A stretch of DNA of 5,210 nucleotides from Peptostreptococcaceae bacterium (GCA_013619035.1 JABXKX010000142.1:1-5210), one strand, 5' to 3'; numbered from the stretch's first letter, positions 1-5,210 are shown. Program-made: numbers and translations. Notes: generated by a model from the letters alone, not told the origin.

Positions 1-1983
1 TTATTGATTTGTATGATGATGACATTTGTAGTCACTTCTTTTGGAGAAAATGGTAATATTGTAATTGGTAATTATGAGAGCTTATCATCAGATGACGATG
101 GTGTTGTTATAGTAGGCATTTATGAGAATTTGCCCTTAGTTGGTATAGATGAAAATGGCAATCCAACTGGTTTTTTTGTTGATATTATGAATTATATTGC
201 TGAAAAAGAAAACTTAAATATTGAATATGAACTAAATACACTCAGTGAAAACTTTATAAAACTAGAAAATGGTGAACTCGATCTGGTATTGGCAATAGCC
301 GATACAGAAGCAAGAGCCGAAAAATATACATACAATACAGAAACGGTCTATACCAACTGGGGACAAGTATATACCAATAACAAACATACAATTGAGAGCT
401 TTTTAGATCTAGAAGATAAGTTAATTGGGGTAGAGACTGGTGATGTGCATTTTGACAGTGAAAACGGGATAAAAAATATCTTGAAATCTTTTAATTTACA
501 CGTTGATTATAAAGAATATCCTGGTAGAAAAGAGATGTTAATTGATTTAGAAAAAGGCGTATTGGATGCTGGTATTGTCAGTCGTTTATATGGTGAGTAT
601 CATGATCCGAATTTGTCTTTATCACTAACGCCAATTCAGTTTAATCCGATAGACCTTAAAATAATCACGGCAGATTCTTCCAATAATTATTTGTTAGGTG
701 CGTTAGACAAACATCTCGTGGATTTGAAAGCTGACAAGGAGTCGATGTATTACCAAGGTTTGGATAATATACTTAATCGCGATTCGAAGTTTTATATACC
801 AAAGGCTCTTAAAGGTGCGATAGCAACCTTAATTGCAATGCTTATAGCTTCTGGTATTACAATTCTCTTGAGTAGAAAAATTATCAGAAATCAAAATAAA
901 AGCATACTCAATCAGAATCAGCATTTAAAACAGTTGTTATCTTGTATATCAACTTTATCATCCATACATAATATGGACCTTTTATTTAAGAAATTTGTAT
1001 ATCATCTTAGAAAAATATTAAATGATGAAACCTTCGAAGTGGTTAGTATTATCCAATATGAGGATACGTATTATGTAGATTCAAGTGAATATGTAACCAA
1101 TGGATATCAAACTCAAGCTGGATTTAAAGTAAAGGATTCAACTCTTAGTGATGTCGTATTAGAAAACTTAGTGCTTGCTACTCATTCTGAAGAAAATATT
1201 TTATTTGCTGAGGATATGATTATTGTTAGGTATGAAAGTTCTCACGATTGTAATGGCTATATATATATTGAAACAAGTGAAGAGATTGTTGAAAAAGAAT
1301 TTTTAAGTATTTACATAATCAATCTTTTGTCTGCATTACAATCGATTATAATAAGCAATGCAAGAGTAGAAGAAAAAACAAAACTGTTAATTTCCCTTGG
1401 TGAGTTGATAGAAAAAAGAGATCAATTTGTAGCCAATCATGTTAAGAGAGTATCTGATGCCACAACGTATATGGCTCGTTTGTATGGATATGATGACGAA
1501 AAACTGAACCATATTACAATTGCAAGTTCCGTTCATGATATCGGGAAGATATTTGTTCCAGACAATATTCTAAACAAACCAGGCAGGTTAAACGCTGAGG
1601 AATTTCAGATGATTAAATCTCACACAACGGACAAATTCGAATTTATTGACAATGTTGAGGATAGTTTATCCAAAACAGTACATAAAGTGGTTAGATCTCA
1701 TCATGAAAATTGGGATGGTACAGGTTATCCAGAAGGATTAAGTGGTGAGGCTATACCGATTGAAGCGAGGATGACAAGTGTTATAGATGTCTTTGAAGCA
1801 TTAACTCATAAAAGATCCTATAAAGACGCATGGCCTTATGAAAAAGCAGTGAATTTCATCGTTGATAATTCTGGTATAAAGTTTGATCCCGAGATTATAG
1901 AAGTATTTAAAAAGCATAGTCAAGAGATATTTGATATCTTCTTATTGTCACCAGATGATAACATAGTACAAAATATAAATTAA
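1..1983 (+). CDS. Membrane sensor: SBP_bac_3 – TM – DUF3369/GAF-like – HD-GYP cyclic-di-GMP phosphodiesterase (5' partial)
   Basis: Probably senses a small extracellular ligand and hydrolyses cyclic-di-GMP in the cytoplasm. The frame is open to the left edge and begins in a hydrophobic run (LLICMMMTFVV) typical of the middle of a signal peptide or anchor, so the true start is probably upstream. Residues below are counted from the TTG at base 4. Residues 34-265 resemble a periplasmic amino-acid-binding-type domain (GFFVDIM, then TEAR with R104). Residues 268-289 form one membrane helix. Residues 310-455 are GAF-like and resemble the DUF3369 linker found before HD-GYP domains. Residues 465-645 are HD-GYP, with H479, H511-D512 (HDIGK), H540, H566-H567, the DGTGYP loop at 571-576 and D595. 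All expected metal ligands appear present, so activity is likely. The DUF3788 gene starts 41 bases downstream. The family calls come from motif reading; the ligand is unknown. Confidence 0.9.
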   Translation, partial: LLICMMMTFVVTSFGENGNIVIGNYESLSSDDDGVVIVGIYENLPLVGIDENGNPTGFFVDIMNYIAEKENLNIEYELNTLSENFIKLENGELDLVLAIADTEARAEKYTYNTETVYTNWGQVYTNNKHTIESFLDLEDKLIGVETGDVHFDSENGIKNILKSFNLHVDYKEYPGRKEMLIDLEKGVLDAGIVSRLYGEYHDPNLSLSLTPIQFNPIDLKIITADSSNNYLLGALDKHLVDLKADKESMYYQGLDNILNRDSKFYIPKALKGAIATLIAMLIASGITILLSRKIIRNQNKSILNQNQHLKQLLSCISTLSSIHNMDLLFKKFVYHLRKILNDETFEVVSIIQYEDTYYVDSSEYVTNGYQTQAGFKVKDSTLSDVVLENLVLATHSEENILFAEDMIIVRYESSHDCNGYIYIETSEEIVEKEFLSIYIINLLSALQSIIISNARVEEKTKLLISLGELIEKRDQFVANHVKRVSDATTYMARLYGYDDEKLNHITIASSVHDIGKIFVPDNILNKPGRLNAEEFQMIKSHTTDKFEFIDNVEDSLSKTVHKVVRSHHENWDGTGYPEGLSGEAIPIEARMTSVIDVFEALTHKRSYKDAWPYEKAVNFIVDNSGIKFDPEIIEVFKKHSQEIFDIFLLSPDDNIVQNIN

Positions 1984-2013
1984 CTAGAAGGATTTATATT
2001 TAATTATAATGAT

Positions 2014-2020
2014 TGAGGTG
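2014..2020 (+). promoter_or_regulatory. Ribosome binding site of the DUF3788 gene
   Basis: TGAGGTG ends four bases before the ATG at 2025. It is a good Shine-Dalgarno match and fixes that start. A TATAAT lies just upstream at 2005-2010, but it has no matching -35 box and is too close to the ribosome site to be a likely promoter. Confidence 0.7.
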
Positions 2021-2024
2021 AAAC

Positions 2025-2459
2025 ATGAAATATGATCGATTGTTAAATAAACAAGAAACACCTACTGATACACAAATACAGAAGTACATTGGTAGTAGGT
2101 CTAAATTGTGGCATGAAATACACACCTACGTGAAAGCTTACTATGATTTTAAACCGGAATTGGTTTTCTTTACGAAAAAGTACGGTTGGACCATTCGTTA
2201 CAGAAGAAGTGGTAAAACACTTTGTTATTTCTTTCCTGAAGAAGATGCCTTTTCAATATTAATCGTATTAGGTGCAAAAGAAGCTGATAATCTTGAAATG
2301 ATGCGATCTGAAATAAACGAAAACATCATGACTGTATTTGATACGACAGAACAGTTACACGACGGTCGATGGATGTGGGTTAGAATATTAGATCAATCAG
2401 ATCTTGAGTCATTAATCTTACTGTTAAATACTAAGAAAAAGCCAAAGAAGATTTTATAA
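2025..2459 (+). CDS. DUF3788 family protein
   Basis: A 144-residue soluble protein with no signal peptide or membrane segment. Its layout matches the DUF3788 family as I know it. There is a Trp-containing helix (SKLWHEI, about 26-32) and a central KKYGWTIRYRRSGKTLCYFFP strand pair (about 51-71). A hydrophobic strand and Gly-Ala follow (ILIVLGAKEA, 78-87), then a DGRWMWVRI strand (113-121) and a basic Lys/Pro-rich tail ending KKKPKKIL. Length and C-terminal KKP motif are normal for the family. Its biochemical function is not established; members are often found singly next to small stress or transferase genes in Firmicutes and Bacteroidetes. Start choice is supported by the GAGGTG site. The next gene begins 15 bases after the stop, suggesting co-transcription and possibly translational coupling. 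Confidence 0.85.
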   Translation: MKYDRLLNKQETPTDTQIQKYIGSRSKLWHEIHTYVKAYYDFKPELVFFTKKYGWTIRYRRSGKTLCYFFPEEDAFSILIVLGAKEADNLEMMRSEINENIMTVFDTTEQLHDGRWMWVRILDQSDLESLILLLNTKKKPKKIL

Positions 2460-2474
2460 GAGAAAAGAGACTAT

Positions 2475-3242
2475 ATGATAGATTTTTACTATTGGGGTGT
2501 TCAATGTCCTCATAATTATTCAAATATGAAAGTACTGAAAACAATAGAAGAAAAATATAATGTTAATGTGAATTATATTGAGATGAGTGAGCATCAAGAT
2601 CGTGTCAAAGAACTCAATATATATTCACCAACATTTACAATATTCAATAAAAAACTTAGATGGACAGGTCCAATCACTGAAGAGTTGATTGTAAAATATC
2701 TTGAAGGAGAAACACTTCAACGAACACCTTATGTTGTTAGAAGTGAAAACATAAGAGTGGAAGGTGAGTTGAAGCTTTTCATACCAACTCTTTCTTCGGA
2801 CATCAAAAAACTATGTTGTTCAAAGAAATGTCAAAGTAGTTTCCAAGAAAAAAGTAAGTGGCTGAATCAGGTCATGACAGACTATGAGTTAAAGCATTTG
2901 GGTGTACTTCATTACGTAGAAAATGACTGTGTTGGTGGTGTAGAATATATCCCAACACTAGCGGTTCCATATGATATTCCCAAATCACTTGATTCAGTAT
3001 TTTTGACCTGTGTATTTTTATCAGATCCAATTTATGATTATAAGAGTCATCCTTTAGAGAAATTGGAAAAAGAGTTGAAATCAGATGGGTATAAGAAAAT
3101 ATATGCAGTAACGTCAAAGGAGGTTGCTTTTCCGAATGGGCCTTTAGAATGGTTTGTCGAACAAGGTTATATTGATAAAGGTCATCTTTATTATGAAGAA
3201 AATGATGGCGCTGAGCAGCATTTAGTTGAAAAACAACTTTAG
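2475..3242 (+). CDS. Thioredoxin-like domain fused to a degenerate GNAT-like domain
   Basis: A 255-residue cytoplasmic protein. Residues 1-78 look like a thioredoxin fold: strand IDFYYWG, then CPHN at 11-14 where the CxxC motif would be (only Cys11 kept), a helix, a second strand and a Pro52 in SPTF at the usual cis-proline place. Residues 100-240 resemble a GNAT subfamily that has a Cys-containing stretch (Cys114, Cys115, Cys119), a KSKWLNQV helix, a VGGVEYIP strand (153-160), VFLTCVFL (175-182) and an NGPLEWFVEQGY end motif (221-232). The acetyl-CoA loop expected after FL (R/QxxGxG/A) is absent; SDPIYDYKSHP stands there instead. Acetyl transfer is therefore doubtful, and a binding, redox or substrate-sensing role is possible. 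The ribosome site is weak (purine run GAGAAAAGAGA at 2460-2470), so translation may depend on the upstream gene. The domain calls are motif-level inferences; no specific function is recognised. Confidence 0.75.
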   Translation: MIDFYYWGVQCPHNYSNMKVLKTIEEKYNVNVNYIEMSEHQDRVKELNIYSPTFTIFNKKLRWTGPITEELIVKYLEGETLQRTPYVVRSENIRVEGELKLFIPTLSSDIKKLCCSKKCQSSFQEKSKWLNQVMTDYELKHLGVLHYVENDCVGGVEYIPTLAVPYDIPKSLDSVFLTCVFLSDPIYDYKSHPLEKLEKELKSDGYKKIYAVTSKEVAFPNGPLEWFVEQGYIDKGHLYYEENDGAEQHLVEKQL

Positions 3243-3264
3243 AAAATATTAGAACGTGGCAGAT

Positions 3265-3268
3265 GAGG
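3265..3268 (+). promoter_or_regulatory. Ribosome binding site of the RimJ/RimL-type acetyltransferase
   Basis: GAGG sits seven bases before the ATG at 3276, in the 33-base gap after the thioredoxin-GNAT gene. It supports that ATG as the start. Confidence 0.6.
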
Positions 3269-3275
3269 ATGTAAA

Positions 3276-3818
3276 ATGGAAAAATACGAATTAATTAAAT
3301 TAAAAGATGATGATATTAAATACTTTGAACTTCTTTATAACTGGAATATAGAAGAAGAAAATCGTGATCATCATACCTGTAGACCACTTAAGGAAATGGG
3401 ATCGTTAAAGGATTATATTATAGCTATGAAACATCTTATAAATACAGGTGTTCAGGCATATATATTACAGATGAGTGATACAAAAGAAGTTTTAGGCAAA
3501 ATCACATTGTTTGATTATAATCCAAGAAATTCTAGTGCAGAGTTTGGATATTACTTGCCTAAAATTCATAGAGGTAAAAGGTATGGACATCATATGGTGG
3601 CTTTGTTTATTAACCAAGTTTTTAATAACAAAACATTGAACTTAAATAAGTTGTATGCCACCACAGCTTCTAATAATATAGGCTCGATAAAGTTATTAGA
3701 AAAGCATGATTTTAAGATGGATGGCTGTATAAGAGAACATTATTGGATTGCTGATAAGGTGTATGATCAAGTACACTATTCTCTCTTAAAAAGAGAGCAT
3801 CTTATTGATAAAAACTGA
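3276..3818 (+). CDS. GNAT family N-acetyltransferase, RimJ/RimL type
   Basis: A 180-residue soluble protein of normal length for the RimJ/RimL-like branch of GNAT enzymes, which move an acetyl group from acetyl-CoA to an amine on a protein terminus or small molecule. The fold can be followed: N-terminal strand YELIKLKDDD, strand EVLGKITLFDYN (71-82), the core strand SAEFGYYLPKIHRG (87-100), the acetyl-CoA loop and helix from Arg99, then LYATTASNNIGSIKLLEKHDF (126-146), the usual Asn-x-x-Ser-helix element. Two normally conserved glycines differ: the loop reads RGKRYG (99-104), with Arg102 where GNATs usually have Gly, and the LEK-x-GF motif reads LEKHDF (Asp145). Each change could arise from one base substitution (AGG from GGG, GAT from GGT). 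The enzyme may still bind acetyl-CoA, but activity is uncertain. The substrate cannot be predicted. It is likely the last gene of the upstream cluster; no clear terminator follows. Confidence 0.88.
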   Translation: MEKYELIKLKDDDIKYFELLYNWNIEEENRDHHTCRPLKEMGSLKDYIIAMKHLINTGVQAYILQMSDTKEVLGKITLFDYNPRNSSAEFGYYLPKIHRGKRYGHHMVALFINQVFNNKTLNLNKLYATTASNNIGSIKLLEKHDFKMDGCIREHYWIADKVYDQVHYSLLKREHLIDKN

Positions 3819-3888
3819 TCATGAACTAATAAAATTATAATGCTCATCGTAGAAGGATCCTTTATCAATTCTCTACAAGGATAAGAAA

Positions 3889-3987
3889 ATGAGTAGACTT
3901 TCATTTAAGGCTATTCAAGTTTGTAATTCCCGAATTAGAGAGTTGTATCATACAAGATTGGTTAAAGCTATTGTATTCATAGTTTAA
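3889..3987 (+). CDS. Possible 32-residue small ORF, function unknown
   Basis: An ATG at 3889 is preceded by AAGG at 3877-3880, a spacing of eight bases. The ORF encodes a basic peptide (MSRLSFKAIQVCNSR at the start, ending LVKAIVFIV). It has a cluster of Arg residues and a short hydrophobic end but no recognisable domain. An overlapping second frame is also open for about 30 codons (3893-3982), which argues that this may be decayed coding sequence and not a functional small gene. Listed only because of the start signal. Confidence 0.15.
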   Translation: MSRLSFKAIQVCNSRIRELYHTRLVKAIVFIV

Positions 3988-4048
3988 TTTTCATTTTCAA
4001 ATTATAATGAGATAGGTAAGCTGTATTTTGAGTGTCGTTTAAGTATTC

Positions 4049-4189
4049 ATGGAAACTGCAGGTTCGCTTCTTGAGAGAGAACAGGCGGTTTTGGTACATG
4101 GTGATTTTGATATCTCGCATGCATTGGTTCAAATCAGCAAAAATGCAACTCGGACATCTGGGTGGATATTCACAGAAATAAACTACTAA
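4049..4189 (+). pseudogene. Probable remnant of an APH/choline-kinase-like phosphotransferase gene
   Basis: A 46-codon frame with no good ribosome site reads METAGSLLEREQ, then AVLVHGDFDISHALV (residues 13-27), and ends RTSGWIFTEINY. The segment LVHGDF-xx-SH-x-LV matches the catalytic loop of APH-family kinases (Pfam APH, PF01636), where HGD carries the catalytic Asp and the later Asn or His helps bind metal. The TSG-x-IF that follows recalls the family's TGIIDW/TGIIDF element, but without the Asp. Intact family members are usually 250-330 residues, so at most a small piece remains. GC content is clearly higher than in the flanks. The acetyltransferase gene starts 14 bases after its stop, and its 5' leader overlaps this remnant. 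The match is short and made by eye, so chance resemblance cannot be excluded. Confidence 0.4.
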
Positions 4190-4194
4190 ATAAC

Positions 4195-4199
4195 GGAGG
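4195..4199 (+). promoter_or_regulatory. Ribosome binding site that decides the acetyltransferase start
   Basis: GGAGG stands four bases before the ATG at 4204. An in-frame ATG at 4162 would add 14 residues (MDIHRNKLLNNGGY), but it has no ribosome site and would place this GGAGG inside the coding region. The ATG at 4204 is therefore preferred, although the four-base spacing is tight. Confidence 0.75.
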
Positions 4200-4203
4200 C
4201 TAT

Positions 4204-4623
4204 ATGATTATTAGAGAAATGGAAAAAACAGATTTGGAGAAATGTCTTACTTTATGGCAAGGAGCTTTTAATGCAGGTTATTCATCTGGATTTGATACAA
4301 AAGAAATGTTAGAAACTTATTTAGATAGAAATCCTGGCTTTAGTACGGTTGTTTATGATTTAGAAGATAATCTACTGGGTGCTTTATTATGTGGACATGA
4401 TGGTAGAAGAGGTTCTATTTATCATACTGCTGTTGCTGTAAAACATAGAGGCTGTGGCATTGGCCGTATGATGGAAACCAGATCATTGTCTAAATTAAAA
4501 AATATAGGTATCACAACAGGTTTTTTATTCATTAACATTAAAAATCCAGGTTCAAGAGAGTTTTGGGAAAGAACTGGATGGGAAGTTATTGACGATGTGA
4601 AATACCTTTATAAACAATTTTAA
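4204..4623 (+). CDS. GNAT family N-acetyltransferase (RimI/YpeA-like)
   Basis: A 139-residue single-domain acetyltransferase that transfers acetyl from acetyl-CoA to an unknown amine substrate in the cytoplasm. The N-terminus MIIREMEKTDLEKCL is the usual first strand and helix. Residues 56-64 (NLLGALLCG) form a core strand, followed by GSIYHTAVAVKHRG (70-83). The acetyl-CoA loop RGCGIG (82-87) is a perfect R-x-x-G-x-G and leads into the helix RMMETRSL. Residues 107-112 (FLFINI) and NPGSREFWERTGWEVI (114-129) give the final strand and helix typical of RimI/YpeA-like proteins. All core elements are intact, so the gene appears functional, in contrast to the altered GNATs upstream. The start was set at 4204 by the GGAGG site; a longer start at 4162 is possible but less likely. 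It is followed by a strong terminator, so it ends its transcription unit. Its own promoter is not clear; TATAAT at 4003-4008 lacks a good -35 box. Confidence 0.9.
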   Translation: MIIREMEKTDLEKCLTLWQGAFNAGYSSGFDTKEMLETYLDRNPGFSTVVYDLEDNLLGALLCGHDGRRGSIYHTAVAVKHRGCGIGRMMETRSLSKLKNIGITTGFLFINIKNPGSREFWERTGWEVIDDVKYLYKQF

Positions 4624-4642
4624 TAGAGTTGATAGGTTTTAG

Positions 4643-4680
4643 AAAATAGTGGAGATCTCCAATCAAGAGATTTCTATTTT
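4643..4680 (+). other. Two-part hairpin after the acetyltransferase gene
   Basis: An outer stem AAAATAG/CTATTTT (4643-4649 with 4674-4680) and an inner stem AGATCTC/GAGATTT (4653-4659 with 4667-4673, one G-T pair) are separated by a TGG bulge, around the loop CAATCAA. Tracts of A and T flank the structure, so it could act as a weak terminator in either direction or protect the mRNA 3' end. No long T run follows it. The 4651-4660 segment is also a perfect palindrome (GGAGATCTCC). Confidence 0.45.
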
Positions 4681-4696
4681 GGGCATGAGAATATAG

Positions 4697-4729
4697 AAGG
4701 TGTTAACTATAATGTTAACATCTTTTTTT
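4697..4729 (+). terminator. Rho-independent terminator
   Basis: An 11-pair stem, AAGGTGTTAAC with GTTAACATCTT (one G-T pair), closes a six-base loop TATAAT. The 3' arm runs directly into seven T residues at 4723-4729. It lies 74 bases after the acetyltransferase stop and well before the next start codon, so it ends the upstream unit. Confidence 0.88.
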
Positions 4730-4783
4730 GTACATCAAAACAGAAGACAATATAGATCACTAATTAAACGTCTTATTTATGGG

Positions 4784-4801
4784 TATAATATATGTATTAT
4801 A
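4784..4801 (+). promoter_or_regulatory. Possible -10 box inside an inverted repeat, upstream of the PilJ-domain gene
   Basis: A perfect TATAAT (4784-4789) lies 93 bases before the ATG at 4882, after a strong terminator, where a promoter is needed. No good TTGACA is found 16-18 bases upstream (TAATTA at 4761-4766 is the 17-base position), and there is no TG extension in the right place. The box is part of the perfect inverted repeat TATAATA-TATG-TATTATA, which could be an operator or simply AT-rich sequence. Confidence 0.35.
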
Positions 4802-4847
4802 ACTTGATGATCTTATATCGTGATTTGTTCTTAAATAATAATAAAAA

Positions 4848-4881
4848 GGGAGGTGAAGTCGGGTAGTGACTCGACAGTTTA
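4848..4881 (+). promoter_or_regulatory. Distant Shine-Dalgarno with an intervening hairpin
   Basis: GGGAGGTGA (4848-4856) is the strongest ribosome site in the window but is 28 bases from the ATG at 4882. Between them, GTCGGG (4858-4863) can pair with CTCGAC (4870-4875), with one G-T pair and loop TAGTGA. Folding this 18-base hairpin would leave about 10 bases between GGAGG and ATG. No start codon at normal spacing gives a long frame: an in-frame TGA lies at 4867-4869, and the other nearby GTG frame stops at 4880-4882. Confidence 0.5.
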
Positions 4882-5210
4882 ATGATTAAAAAGTCAGTGG
4901 CACATAGGAACGTATTAATTCTTTTATTTTCATTATTGCCTTTTTTATTAGGGATTGGTTATTCCGTAGCTAAGAGTTCGAGTATGGATTATTTTGGTGC
5001 GGCAATTAATATATCAGGATCTCAGAGAATGCGAACCATGTTAATCGCTAATTATGCTCAACAACTTGAAGATGCCTATCTAGAAAATGACAACGAGAAA
5101 ATGGCTGAAGTCAGTGGCATATTGTCGAGTGAAGTTTTGACCTATGAAAAGTTTATGAGTGCATTAATAGCAGGTTCAGAGGAACTGGCTCTAGTTGAAA
5201 ATAGTTATCC
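4882..5210 (+). CDS. Membrane sensor protein with PilJ/NarX-type N-terminal domain (3' partial)
   Basis: The first 109 codons of a gene that runs off the right edge. A short basic start (MIKKSVAHR) precedes a membrane helix at about 10-30 (NVLILLFSLLPFLLGIGYSVA). The extracytoplasmic part then carries AAINISGSQRMRTMLIANYA (40-59). The N-x-S/A-G-x-Q-R-M core and the helical pattern around it are the signature of the PilJ/NarX-like sensing domain (Pfam PilJ, PF13675), also found in nitrate sensors. In that family this domain precedes methyl-accepting, histidine kinase, GGDEF/EAL or HD-GYP output domains; the output part here is outside the window. No stop occurs in the frame up to the edge. ATG 4882 is chosen because an in-frame TGA lies at 4867 and no other start lies between. 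It forms a new transcription unit after the terminator. A link to cyclic-di-GMP signalling with the first gene is only a guess. Confidence 0.82.
   Translation, partial: MIKKSVAHRNVLILLFSLLPFLLGIGYSVAKSSSMDYFGAAINISGSQRMRTMLIANYAQQLEDAYLENDNEKMAEVSGILSSEVLTYEKFMSALIAGSEELALVENSY

Larger units (their letters stand above)
3819..4203. other. Gene-poor region with possible gene remnants
   Basis: This 385-base stretch lies between two acetyltransferase genes and carries no convincing intact gene. The first part, to about 4048, is very AT-rich (roughly 24% GC by my count over 3961-4050). It contains a 10-base palindrome AAGGATCCTT at 3853-3862, two copies of AAATTATAATG (3832-3842 and 3999-4009) and one short ORF with a modest ribosome site. 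The second part (about 4051-4180) rises to roughly 43% GC and contains a phosphotransferase-like peptide frame. No T-rich terminator hairpin, tRNA or inverted terminal repeat was seen. Confidence 0.55.

Noticed and set aside
2872..3117. 81-residue open frame on the minus strand
   Set aside because: It lies entirely inside the thioredoxin-GNAT gene, has no recognisable domain and is best explained as an antisense shadow.
3781..3797. Perfect 7-base hairpin CTCTCTT-AAA-AAGAGAG near the end of the RimJ/RimL-type gene
   Set aside because: It is inside coding sequence, 18 bases before the stop codon, and is not followed by a T run, so it is not a terminator.
3849..3876. Short stem GTAGA/TCTAC around the palindrome AAGGATCCTT
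   Set aside because: Only five pairs with a long loop and no T tract; too weak to call a terminator or riboswitch.
3893..3982. Second open frame (VDFHLRLFKFVIPELES start) overlapping the small ORF
   Set aside because: It has no start codon or ribosome site. It could be an earlier part of the lost kinase, but the similarity is too weak to claim.
4162..4203. Upstream ATG extending the acetyltransferase by 14 residues
   Set aside because: No ribosome site precedes it, the added residues do not belong to the GNAT fold, and a GGAGG sits just before ATG 4204.
4730..4881. Possible cyclic-di-GMP riboswitch before the PilJ-domain gene
   Set aside because: The conserved GEMM-I core and the GEMM-II elements were looked for and not found; the leader is mostly AT-rich with only the small hairpin near the start.

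Overview
The window looks like a chromosomal segment of a low-GC Firmicute, most likely a clostridial species. The DNA is strongly AT-rich, most genes have purine-rich Shine-Dalgarno sequences (GAGGTG, GAGG, GGAGG), and the families present (SBP_bac_3/HD-GYP sensor, DUF3788, several GNAT proteins, PilJ-type sensor) are common there. No species can be named from the sequence. All genes seen are on the + strand.

Region 1 (1-3818) holds four closely spaced genes. The first is cut by the left edge. It encodes a membrane sensor with an extracytoplasmic solute-binding domain, one membrane helix, a GAF-like/DUF3369-like linker and a complete-looking HD-GYP cyclic-di-GMP phosphodiesterase domain. Three small genes follow with gaps of 41, 15 and 33 bases: a DUF3788 protein, an unusual thioredoxin-like/degenerate GNAT fusion, and a RimJ/RimL-type acetyltransferase with a slightly altered acetyl-CoA loop. 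The spacing suggests co-transcription, but the products do not form a recognised pathway.

Region 2 (3819-4203) has no convincing intact gene. It holds a possible 32-codon ORF and a short, locally GC-richer stretch. That stretch translates to an HGDF-containing peptide resembling the catalytic segment of aminoglycoside/choline-kinase-type phosphotransferases, and is probably the remnant of a lost gene.

Region 3 (4204-4729) is a compact GNAT acetyltransferase with a textbook acetyl-CoA loop. It is followed by a two-part hairpin and then a strong Rho-independent terminator.

Region 4 (4730-5210) begins a new transcription unit. A perfect TATAAT sits inside an inverted repeat. A strong Shine-Dalgarno lies unusually far from the ATG, with a small hairpin between them. 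The gene is the 5' part of a membrane sensor with a PilJ/NarX-type sensing domain, cut by the right edge.

The segment therefore has two signal-transduction genes flanking a patch of small acetyltransferase-type and accessory genes, with signs of gene decay in the patch. I do not see a clear new defence, mobile or biosynthetic system. The most unusual items are the thioredoxin-GNAT fusion, the sensor architecture of the first gene and the leader of the last gene.
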